A stretch of 37,328 bases of DNA from an uncultured Pelagibacteraceae bacterium. GTDB taxonomy: Bacteria > Pseudomonadota > Alphaproteobacteria > Pelagibacterales > Pelagibacteraceae. The notes beneath the pieces were generated by a model. It was not told the origin of the DNA. It ran no database searches and saw only the letters and a program-made list of their open reading frames with translations. This document shows, one piece after another, positions 8,356 to 15,079 of the stretch (position 1 is its first letter; each line of letters begins with the position of its first letter). The stretch lies in contig CACJDV010000009.1 in the NCBI GenBank assembly GCA_902592265.1, positions 1 through 37,328 on the forward strand, in the 5' to 3' direction. The position numbers and the translations under genes are program-made.

Positions 8356-8772
8356 ATGGCTAAGAAAAAAAATAAAAAAAAAGCTTCTAGATCAGTAGTC
8401 GCTAAAGACCAGCAGCTAGGAAAGAAAAAAGAAACAGCTAGAGAAAAAATGATTGGTCAATCTATTGGCTATAGATATGACGTTAATCTTCTGCCAGATT
8501 ATAAAAAAATGACACCATTCCTTAAAAAGTATGTAGAGGCTATGGGCTGGGATGATTTGAATTGGTTAGAAGATGTTCATATGGGTTATGAAGAAGGAAG
8601 ACCAGCTGTATTTTGTAGAAATGCTAATGGTTGGGTTACAATTCCATCATCAATAAAATTACCCGATAACCAACAAGACAGAGATATGATAGCAAGAGAA
8701 CTTTTAGTTAAATTTCAGATGTCACCAAAACATCCTCTTGTTGATTTGAAAAAAGCTTACCTTAAATTTTAG
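8356..8772 (+). CDS. Conserved-looking hypothetical protein between glxD and amt
   Basis: A 138-aa protein of unknown function. The first 35 or so residues are very basic (MAKKKNKKKASRSVV) and likely disordered. The remainder is compact and aromatic-rich (GYRYDVNLLPDYKKM, AMGWDDLNWLEDVHMGYEEG, FCRNANGWVTIPSSIKLPDN), with no membrane segment and no motif I recognise. It sits 8 bp after glxD, following a minimal ATG-TAA at 8348-8353, so it is almost certainly in the same operon. Its N-terminus duplicates that of GlxD. It may be an accessory or assembly factor of the glutamate-synthase-like complex, but this is inference from position only. Confidence 0.75.
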   Translation: MAKKKNKKKASRSVVAKDQQLGKKKETAREKMIGQSIGYRYDVNLLPDYKKMTPFLKKYVEAMGWDDLNWLEDVHMGYEEGRPAVFCRNANGWVTIPSSIKLPDNQQDRDMIARELLVKFQMSPKHPLVDLKKAYLKF

Positions 8773-8800
8773 TTACACAATCTAAAGTTGATTATTTTTT

Positions 8801-8850
8801 AAAACCTATTGTCAATATTAGGTTTTGTTAAATTGTTTCAATTGTAACAA
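8801..8850 (+). promoter_or_regulatory. Two overlapping inverted repeats upstream of amt
   Basis: AAAACCTA (8801-8808) pairs with TAGGTTTT (8819-8826) across a 10-base loop. TTGTTAAATTG (8825-8835) pairs with CAATT-G-TAACAA (8839-8850) with one bulged G and a TTT loop. The arms share 8825-8826, so the hairpins exclude each other at their ends. The second repeat also contains the TTGTAA (8842-8847) that could serve as -35 for a TAGGAT -10 (8865-8870, 17-bp spacer). This is consistent with an operator or attenuator for the transporter gene. The first hairpin could instead weakly terminate the upstream operon. Confidence 0.45.
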
Positions 8851-8897
8851 CTTTCGAAATTTTATAGGATTTTATAAAACTAATATGGAGAGAGAAT

Positions 8898-10298
8898 ATG
8901 ACTGATCAGTTAGGTGCTCTTACTACTATATTTACAGAATTTTACTACTGGATAACAGTGGTGCTGATGTTTTTAATTCACGTCGGTTTCTGTATGTATG
9001 AAGTTGGAGCTTCTCGATACAAACACCATCAACATACTCTTATGAAAAACACGATGCTGATACCTTTGGTGACAGTAACTTGGTTTTTATTTGGTTGGTG
9101 GATTTACTGGGCTTTCCCAACAGGACCGGGAATAGCACCCTCAATAATGAATGAAAGCACAGCATTAATCACTGATGAAACATTGTTTAGTGCTATGTGG
9201 CAAGTACCAACAAGTGATATAATGGCGGTTAATCTTGGAGATCACATTAATGGTGTTTTCTGGGCTGCCTTTTTATTATTTTCTTGGACTGCTGCCTCAA
9301 TCGTCTCTGGAGCAATAATTGAAAGAATAACTACTTTTGCTTTTGGTATTTTAGCAATAGCAATTGGTTCAGTATTCTGGACAATTGATGCTGCTTGGGG
9401 ATGGCACTTTGATGGTTGGATGTTAAAAATTTTAGGATACCATGATGCTTATGCATCAGGAGTAATTCACGCAATTGCGGGTGGATTTGCTTTAGGTGTG
9501 CTAATGGTTTTAGGTCCTAGAATTGGAAAGTTCTCATCGAGTGGTGAACCAAGAAATATTGGACCAAGAAATCCTTGGCTGGTAACAATTGGATTATTTC
9601 TAATTTATACTGGTTTCTGGGGATTCTATGCAGCATGTAACATACCAATATTTGATCTTGGCCCAGAGTACGGCATGGAAGGTATATCTTATTGGACGGC
9701 TACGAACATTTATGTAACACCAACTACACTTAGTGGTATTACTTTTAACTTCTTGATGTCTTTATCAGGAGGATTATTAGCTGGATACTGGATTGCAAAA
9801 GGTGATCCATTTTGGACTTACTCAAGTGGACTAGCAGGTATTATATGTGCTTCAGCTGGAAATGATTTATATCATCCAATTCAATCAATGATCATAGGTA
9901 TGATCGGTGTTGTAATTTCTTACAAACTACATTATTTCGTTGAACGTAAGTTCAAAATTGATGATGCAGTAGGTGCTGTTGCAGTACACGGTTATGCAGG
10001 ATTTATAGGTCTTGTAATTTGTGGTTTTGTTTTAAATGGTTATCCATCATCTGGTTACAGTGTTGGGGCTATGTGGGATGGAACTACTTATGCATCAATA
10101 AATCCTTTGGGTATGTTCTTAGGAGCAATAATTATGTTCTTTGTTCTAGGATTAATACCAGGCTATATCATTGCAAAAGTATTACACGGAATGGGTAAAT
10201 TAAGAATTCCGCGTGAAGCTGAAATAGCTGGACTAGACTATGAAATGATGGAGACTGCTAAATCTGACGAAAAAGCAGTTGCATCAGCAACCAGGTAA
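8898..10298 (+). CDS. amt: Ammonium/methylammonium transporter, Amt family
   Basis: A 466-aa polytopic membrane protein with about eleven hydrophobic segments. Amt hallmarks are present: HDAYASGVIHAIAGG holds the conserved Asp and the first pore His, VAVHGYAGFIGLV holds the second pore His, and AWGWHFDGWM corresponds to the Trp-rich gate region. The N-terminal stretch before the first helix is short. The protein diverges from textbook AmtB around the recruitment site (LLFSWTAASIVSGAIIERI), so methylated amines are a realistic alternative substrate. A GGAGAGAG ribosome-binding site precedes the ATG. It follows a 125-bp spacer with inverted repeats and is followed after 12 bp by a small membrane protein gene. 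Confidence 0.9.
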   Translation: MTDQLGALTTIFTEFYYWITVVLMFLIHVGFCMYEVGASRYKHHQHTLMKNTMLIPLVTVTWFLFGWWIYWAFPTGPGIAPSIMNESTALITDETLFSAMWQVPTSDIMAVNLGDHINGVFWAAFLLFSWTAASIVSGAIIERITTFAFGILAIAIGSVFWTIDAAWGWHFDGWMLKILGYHDAYASGVIHAIAGGFALGVLMVLGPRIGKFSSSGEPRNIGPRNPWLVTIGLFLIYTGFWGFYAACNIPIFDLGPEYGMEGISYWTATNIYVTPTTLSGITFNFLMSLSGGLLAGYWIAKGDPFWTYSSGLAGIICASAGNDLYHPIQSMIIGMIGVVISYKLHYFVERKFKIDDAVGAVAVHGYAGFIGLVICGFVLNGYPSSGYSVGAMWDGTTYASINPLGMFLGAIIMFFVLGLIPGYIIAKVLHGMGKLRIPREAEIAGLDYEMMETAKSDEKAVASATR

Positions 10299-10304
10299 AG
10301 GAGG
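10299..10304 (+). promoter_or_regulatory. Consensus Shine-Dalgarno site (AGGAGG) for the 76-aa gene
   Basis: A full AGGAGG starts at the base after the amt stop codon and lies six bases before the next ATG. It is much stronger than most ribosome-binding sites in this window and suggests high translation of the small membrane protein relative to Amt. Confidence 0.8.
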
Positions 10305-10310
10305 AATAAT

Positions 10311-10541
10311 ATGGCGACAGTTACAAATTGGATTGATCACCTAAATAAACCAGCAGAGGAAGTTGCTGGTGCTATTTATCCTGGTGCTGGATCTAGTGAA
10401 GGACTATTAGTAATACTTGCTATAATTATATGGATTGGTTGGCATGTTTTGACTGCTAAATCTGAAAGTGATGAGCTTGAAAGATTAGCAAGAAAAAGAC
10501 ATGGTCCAAATGACCATAAAAGCAATATTACTGATTGGTAA
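10311..10541 (+). CDS. Small single-pass membrane protein coupled to amt
   Basis: A 76-aa protein with one transmembrane helix at about residues 30-48 (LLVILAIIIWIGWHVLTA), a polar N-terminus and a basic/acidic C-terminal tail (ESDELERLARKRHGPNDH) expected to face the cytoplasm by the positive-inside rule. I do not recognise the family. It starts 12 bp after amt behind an ideal AGGAGG and ends 16 bp before the operon terminator, so it is expressed with the transporter. A regulatory or stabilising subunit of Amt is a reasonable guess from position, but the sequence alone does not show it. Confidence 0.75.
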   Translation: MATVTNWIDHLNKPAEEVAGAIYPGAGSSEGLLVILAIIIWIGWHVLTAKSESDELERLARKRHGPNDHKSNITDW

Positions 10542-10557
10542 TTAAATCAAAAAATTT

Positions 10558-10589
10558 GGGCGCTACTGATTGAGTGGCGCCCTTTTTTT
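10558..10589 (+). terminator. Rho-independent terminator after the glx-amt operon
   Basis: GGGCGCTACT pairs with AGTGGCGCCC (10 bp with one G-U pair) around a GATTG loop, followed by seven T. It is one of the most GC-rich spots in the window and a strong intrinsic terminator on the + strand. Confidence 0.93.
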
Positions 10590-10594
10590 ATTAT

Positions 10595-10753
10595 ATGTCA
10601 GAAAAGAACAAAAATAACGAAGAACTCAGACCAAGTAAAATGAGAGGTGTTGCTTTTCCAAAAGCAAAGTATGGTGCAATAATAGCGGTAATTATAATTA
10701 TTGTTGTAAATTTGATTTTTTACAAAGAAACAATTTTGTCTTTTTTAAAATAA
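10595..10753 (+). CDS. 52-aa single-pass membrane protein
   Basis: A short open frame of 52 codons, ATG at 10595 and TAA at 10751-10753. The N-terminal half is hydrophilic (MSEKNKNNEELRPSKMRG). It is followed by a helix of Ile/Val (YGAIIAVIIIIVVNLIFY) and a short hydrophobic tail ending FLK. This charge-then-helix layout is typical of a real small membrane protein rather than a chance frame. The start codon lies only six bases after the T-run of the terminator and has no ribosome-binding site; ATG 10640 (residue 16) is an alternative start. The function is unknown. It lies between the amt operon and a GlnT-type ligase. Confidence 0.6.
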   Translation: MSEKNKNNEELRPSKMRGVAFPKAKYGAIIAVIIIIVVNLIFYKETILSFLK

Positions 10754-10770
10754 CTATGTTAACTTAATCT

Positions 10771-12096
10771 ATGCCAAAAAATTTGTTCAAAATTGCTAAA
10801 GAGAAAAAAATTAAATATTTTTTAATAAGTTTTGTTGATTTATTTGGAGTTCTTAGATCAAAACTAGTTCCAGCACATGCAATAAAAGAAATGCAAGAAA
10901 CTGGTGCAGGGTTCGCTGGTTTTGCCGCTTGGCTGGATATGACACCTGCAGATTCGGATATGTTTGGTATTCCAGATCCAGATAGTTTAATTCAATTACC
11001 TTGGAATAAAGAAGTCGGTTGGCTTGCATCAGATCTTTGGATGAACGGGAAACCTGTAGATGCCTCTCCAAGAATAATGTTGAAAAAACAAATTAAAAAA
11101 CTCTCAAAACAAGGATTGACTATGAAATCTGGCGTGGAGTGTGAATATTTTTTAATATCTCCTGATGGAAACTCCATTGCTGATCCAAGAGATACTCAAT
11201 CAAAACCTTGTTATGATCAATCAGCTTTAATGAGAAGATATGATTTAATTAAAGAAATTTGTGACTGTATGATTGAAATGGGATGGGGTCCTTATCAAAA
11301 TGATCACGAGGACGCTAATGGTCAATTTGAAATGAATTGGGATTACTCAGATTGTTTAAAGACAGCAGATAGACATACGTTTTTTAAGTACATGGTAAAA
11401 ACTATTGCTGAGAAACATGATTTAAGAGCTACGTTTATGCCTAAACCATTTGAGAATTTAACAGGAAATGGTTGTCATGCCCATATTTCAGTTTGGGACG
11501 GAAAGAAAAATAAATTTTTGGACAAGTCTAATAACTTAGGTCTTAGTAAAATGGCATATAATTTTTTAGGTGGAGTAATAAAACATGCTTCATCTTTATC
11601 TGCTTTTTTCAATCCTACAATAAATAGTTACAGAAGAATTAATGCTCCACCAACAAAGTCAGGTGCATCATGGTCACCAAGTAGTATTTCTTACACTGGT
11701 AATAATAGAACTCATATGATTAGAATTCCTGATCCAGGAAGGTTTGAATTAAGATTAATGGATGGATCAGCTAACCCTTATTTACTTCAAGCAAGTGTTC
11801 TCGCAGCTGGAATTAATGGTATTAAAAACAAAATAGATCCTGGAAAACCTCTTGATTGTAATATGTATGAAGATTTTGAAAAATATCCAAATCTGCCAAA
11901 ACTTCCTGATGAGCTAGATCAATCGCTAAAACAATTAAAACAAAATAAGGAGATGAATGAGGCTTTTGGTGTTAATGTAATTGATAGTTATGTGAAACTT
12001 AGAGGTACAGAAATAAAAGAATTTAACAATATAGAAAGATTTGATAAATCAAAACCTATAACCAAATGGGAAAGACAAAATACTCTAGATTGTTAA
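10771..12096 (+). CDS. glnT: Type III glutamine synthetase-like ligase (GlnT / gamma-glutamylmethylamide synthetase family)
   Basis: A 441-aa glutamate-amine ligase. The opening (IKYFLISFVDLFGVLRSKLVP), GAGFAGFAAWLDMTPAD and GIPDPDSLIQLPW are typical of the GlnT family that also contains gamma-glutamylmethylamide synthetase. Active-site segments are GVECEYFL, NDHEDANGQFEMNW, TGNGCHAHISVW, NSYRRI, NNRTHMIRIPDPGRFELRLM and DGSANPYLLQAS, all intact. It is closer to the textbook pattern than the ligase at 3649-5118. Length is normal for the family. With glxBCD and amt nearby it is the better candidate for ligating methylamine to glutamate. Ammonium as substrate cannot be excluded. No ribosome-binding site is visible before the ATG. 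The downstream gene starts one base after its stop. Confidence 0.88.
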   Translation: MPKNLFKIAKEKKIKYFLISFVDLFGVLRSKLVPAHAIKEMQETGAGFAGFAAWLDMTPADSDMFGIPDPDSLIQLPWNKEVGWLASDLWMNGKPVDASPRIMLKKQIKKLSKQGLTMKSGVECEYFLISPDGNSIADPRDTQSKPCYDQSALMRRYDLIKEICDCMIEMGWGPYQNDHEDANGQFEMNWDYSDCLKTADRHTFFKYMVKTIAEKHDLRATFMPKPFENLTGNGCHAHISVWDGKKNKFLDKSNNLGLSKMAYNFLGGVIKHASSLSAFFNPTINSYRRINAPPTKSGASWSPSSISYTGNNRTHMIRIPDPGRFELRLMDGSANPYLLQASVLAAGINGIKNKIDPGKPLDCNMYEDFEKYPNLPKLPDELDQSLKQLKQNKEMNEAFGVNVIDSYVKLRGTEIKEFNNIERFDKSKPITKWERQNTLDC

Positions 12097-12097
12097 A

Positions 12098-13231
12098 GTG
12101 AAGAGCTTAAAAAATCTTAAAAGCTGGAAATATAAAAAATTATTAAAAAATAATCGTTATAATTTTAAAAGAAGCTATGTTTTAAAACATCTTCCCTCTG
12201 CATTAATTACTAATGCTTATAAATCAATTTCCAATTGGAAAAATTATAAAGCAACTCCTCTTTTATCACTTGATAAATTAAAGAAAAATTTAAGATTAAA
12301 TAATATATTTTACAAGGATGAGTCTAAAAGATTTCATTTAAAATCATTCAAGGCTTTAGGGGGAGCATACGCGGTAGAGAGGATATCTAAGGGCAAAAAA
12401 AATATTATTATTTCATCAGCAACAGCTGGCAATCATGGTAGATCCGTTGCCTGGGGAGCAAAAAGATTAAATTTAAAATGTAAAATTTTTGTTAGTCAAT
12501 ATGTAAGCCAAACTAGAGTTCGTGAAATTGAGAAATTCGGTGCTGAGGTAATACGGGTTAAAGGAAATTATGAAAATTCGTTAGAGGAATGCAAAAAACT
12601 TTCAAAAAAATATAATTGGCAAATAGTTCAGGACGTCTCTACTAAAAACTATCAATATGTTCCCCAGCTTACAATGGCTGGATATTCTATTATGATAAAA
12701 GAAATATCTAAACAAACAAACCATTATATAACTCATATATTTGTTCAAGCTGGTGTTGGAGGATTAGCAGCAGGTGTAGTTGCTGGGGTAGCAAAATATT
12801 TTAAAAGAATTCCAAAAGTCATTGTTGTTGAACCTGATAGAGCTGATTGTGTTCTTCAAAGTGTCAAAGCAAACAAAATTAAAAAAATAAAAATAATAAA
12901 AGAAAGTATTATGGGCGGGATGTCATGTAATGAAATGTCACTTGTCCCATGGCAAATATTAAAAAAAACTTCCAACTATTGTGTGTCTGTTGGTGACAAT
13001 AATGTTGCCAAAACAACAGCGATGCTAAAAGATAGAAAATTAAGTAAAAACTCAATTATAGGTGGTGAATGCGCAACTCCTGGAGTTATAGCTCTTATAG
13101 GTTTGGCGAACAATCCAAAAGCAAGAAAATCATTAAATTTGAATGAAGATTCTAACATTCTTGTCATTGGATGCGAAGGAAATGCAGATGTTAAACTTTA
13201 CAAACAGCTGCTATCTAAAGGTAGAAAATAA
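12098..13231 (+). CDS. dpaL: Diaminopropionate ammonia-lyase-like PLP enzyme
   Basis: A 377-aa fold-type II PLP enzyme. RFHLKSFKALGGAYAV holds the cofactor Lys at about residue 85. SATAGNHGRSVAWGAKRL, QDVSTKNYQYVPQLTMAGY, FVQAGVGGLAAGVVAG, GGMSCNEMSLVPWQIL and GGECATPG follow the order seen in diaminopropionate ammonia-lyase (YgeX/DpaL), which converts 2,3-diaminopropionate to pyruvate and two ammonia. Threonine dehydratase and EutB-like enzymes are related alternatives. The GTG start lies one base after the glnT stop, so the pair is co-translated; the ammonia released would feed the ligase. The C-terminus (LLSKGRK) is close to the photolyase start. Confidence 0.75.
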   Translation: MKSLKNLKSWKYKKLLKNNRYNFKRSYVLKHLPSALITNAYKSISNWKNYKATPLLSLDKLKKNLRLNNIFYKDESKRFHLKSFKALGGAYAVERISKGKKNIIISSATAGNHGRSVAWGAKRLNLKCKIFVSQYVSQTRVREIEKFGAEVIRVKGNYENSLEECKKLSKKYNWQIVQDVSTKNYQYVPQLTMAGYSIMIKEISKQTNHYITHIFVQAGVGGLAAGVVAGVAKYFKRIPKVIVVEPDRADCVLQSVKANKIKKIKIIKESIMGGMSCNEMSLVPWQILKKTSNYCVSVGDNNVAKTTAMLKDRKLSKNSIIGGECATPGVIALIGLANNPKARKSLNLNEDSNILVIGCEGNADVKLYKQLLSKGRK

Positions 13232-13238
13232 TATTTTT

Positions 13239-14660
13239 ATGACAAAAAATGCAATCACTTGGATAAGAGAAGACTTTAGAATTGATCACAATCCTGCTCT
13301 CTCATATGCCACACAAAATCATGAAAATGTAACTGCACTATTTATTTATAATAAAACTGACTTTGATAATAAGAGAGAAGCGCAGAAATGGTGGTTGTTT
13401 AAATCTTTGGAAACATTCAAAGAAGAGTTATCTAAATACAAAATCAATCTTCAAATATTAGAAGGCGATGAACTTGATATATTTTCTAAAATTAAAAAAA
13501 AAGATAATGTTTCAATATATTGGAACAAAATTTACGAACCCGATGTGATTGCAAAAGGAAAAAAAATTAGAGATGTTTTCTTAAAAAATGAGGTTGAATT
13601 CAAATATTTTAAAGGAAATATTTTAAATGAATTTCAAGAAGTGACTAAAAATGATGGAACACCTTTTAAAGTATTTACTCCTTTCTGGAGAAATGCTGAA
13701 CAAAAATATTTAGGTTTGCCACCCAGTAAAAATTATATTGTAAAGAAAAAAACGAAATTAATTTCTTTCTTCAAAAATTGTGTTGAACCAAAAAGTATTT
13801 TACCCAAAAAAAGTTGGTATAAAAAATTTGAAAATTATTGGAAAGTATCAGAAAATGAATCAAAAAAAGTTCTTAACAATTTAATTAATGAAAAGATTAA
13901 AGAATACGGTACAGCAAGAGATTTTCCATCTATAGAAGGCACATCAAAGTTATCTCCTTATATCAAACATGGACAAATGCATGTAAGCACTATTTGGAAA
14001 AAATGTAATGAAATTAAATCAAAAGGCATTGGTTATAGAAAATATATCAATGAACTAGGTTGGCGAGAGTTCTCTCATAGTTTGATTAATTATTTTCCCG
14101 AGTTTTTAAAGGGAAATTACAGAAAAGAATTTGATAAATTTCCTTGGGTAAAAAACGAAAAATTTTTGAAGGCATGGAAATCAGGAATGACCGGTTATCC
14201 GATTGTTGATGCTGGCATGAGAGAATTATATGAAACAGGTTGGATGCATAACAGAATAAGAATGGTAGTTGGTTCTTTTTTAGTGAAACATTTAAGAATT
14301 AATTGGACCGAAGGTGAAAAGCATTTTAGAAATTGTTTGCTTGATTTTAATAAAGCCAATAATGTAGCTCAGTGGCAATGGGTTGCAGGTTGTGGAGCAG
14401 ATGCAGCTCCATACTTCAGGATTTTTAATCCTATTCTTCAAGGTGAAAAATTTGATAAAGAGGGAAAATATGTAAAAAAATGGATACCAGAATTAAGCAA
14501 AGTTCCTCAAAAATTTATTCACAAACCTTGGGAAATGGAAATGAAATATCAACAAGCAATCAATACAATCATAGGAAAAGATTATCCAAAACCGATAGTG
14601 ATACATGAAGAAGCGAGAGCTTCTGCGCTTAAAGCCTTTCAAAGTTTAAAAAAAAATTAA
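13239..14660 (+). CDS. phrB: Deoxyribodipyrimidine photolyase
   Basis: A 473-aa cryptochrome/photolyase. The N-terminal antenna-binding domain begins ITWIREDFRIDHNPAL. The C-terminal FAD domain has FPSIEGTSKLSPYIKHGQ, GWREFSHSLINYFPEF, MTGYPIVDAGMRELYETGWM, NRIRMVVGSF, NNVAQWQWVAGCGADAAPYF and RIFNP. It repairs UV-induced pyrimidine dimers with blue light, as expected in sunlit surface water. I chose ATG 13239, eight bases after the dpaL stop, because longer in-frame starts run through the dpaL end with no photolyase similarity. Its TAA shares a TTAA tetranucleotide with the stop of the convergent YjbQ-family gene. Confidence 0.93.
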   Translation: MTKNAITWIREDFRIDHNPALSYATQNHENVTALFIYNKTDFDNKREAQKWWLFKSLETFKEELSKYKINLQILEGDELDIFSKIKKKDNVSIYWNKIYEPDVIAKGKKIRDVFLKNEVEFKYFKGNILNEFQEVTKNDGTPFKVFTPFWRNAEQKYLGLPPSKNYIVKKKTKLISFFKNCVEPKSILPKKSWYKKFENYWKVSENESKKVLNNLINEKIKEYGTARDFPSIEGTSKLSPYIKHGQMHVSTIWKKCNEIKSKGIGYRKYINELGWREFSHSLINYFPEFLKGNYRKEFDKFPWVKNEKFLKAWKSGMTGYPIVDAGMRELYETGWMHNRIRMVVGSFLVKHLRINWTEGEKHFRNCLLDFNKANNVAQWQWVAGCGADAAPYFRIFNPILQGEKFDKEGKYVKKWIPELSKVPQKFIHKPWEMEMKYQQAINTIIGKDYPKPIVIHEEARASALKAFQSLKKN

Positions 14661-15079
14661 ACTTCTCCTAAAAAATGATGAATTATAGTTCTGGTCTGTG
14701 GGTTTAATCTGTGCTCAAACAAATAAATACCCTGCCAAGTTCCAAGTAATAATTCTCCATTTTCAACACTAAGAGAAATTTGATTATTAGTTAAGCTGGA
14801 TTTTATGTGCGCAGGCATATCGTCTTTACCTTCAGTTGTATGAATATATAATTTGTTATCCATTGGTGCGATTTTATTAAAATAATTGATTAAGTCAGTT
14901 TGGACATCAGGGTCTGCATTTTCTTGTATAATTAAAGAGGCACTAGTGTGTTGAATGCTTAAATTAAGTATACCATTTTTAAATTTATTTTTCTTAATCC
15001 AATTGATTGTTTGATTAGTAAATTCGTATAATTTTTGCCCATTGGTATTGATTTTAAAATTATTGAATTTTTGTATCAT
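14657..15079 (-). CDS. YjbQ / UPF0047 family protein
   Basis: A 140-aa single-domain protein of the YjbQ (secondary thiamine-phosphate synthase-like) family. LSIQHTSASLIIQENADPDV, TEGKDDMPAHIKSSL, and GTWQGIYLFEHR with RTIIHHFLG are the conserved blocks, including the His and Glu residues that cluster in the family's structures. Its physiological role is poorly defined. It is the last gene of the minus-strand csaA-to-yjbQ operon, overlapping zapE by four bases (ATGA). Confidence 0.88.
   Translation of the reverse strand: MIQKFNNFKINTNGQKLYEFTNQTINWIKKNKFKNGILNLSIQHTSASLIIQENADPDVQTDLINYFNKIAPMDNKLYIHTTEGKDDMPAHIKSSLTNNQISLSVENGELLLGTWQGIYLFEHRLNPQTRTIIHHFLGEV

Noticed and set aside
8773..8897. 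Riboswitch (glycine, SAM or glutamine type) before amt
   Set aside because: Inverted repeats exist, but no conserved core of a riboswitch class that I know can be recognised.
10754..10770. Separate promoter just before the GlnT-type ligase
   Set aside because: A TATGTT box is present, but no -35 fits at 15-19 bases, so I could not support a call.
13143..13238. In-frame upstream extension of the photolyase into the dpaL 3' end
   Set aside because: The added residues have no photolyase similarity and lie within dpaL; ATG 13239 begins right before the conserved ITWIRED motif.
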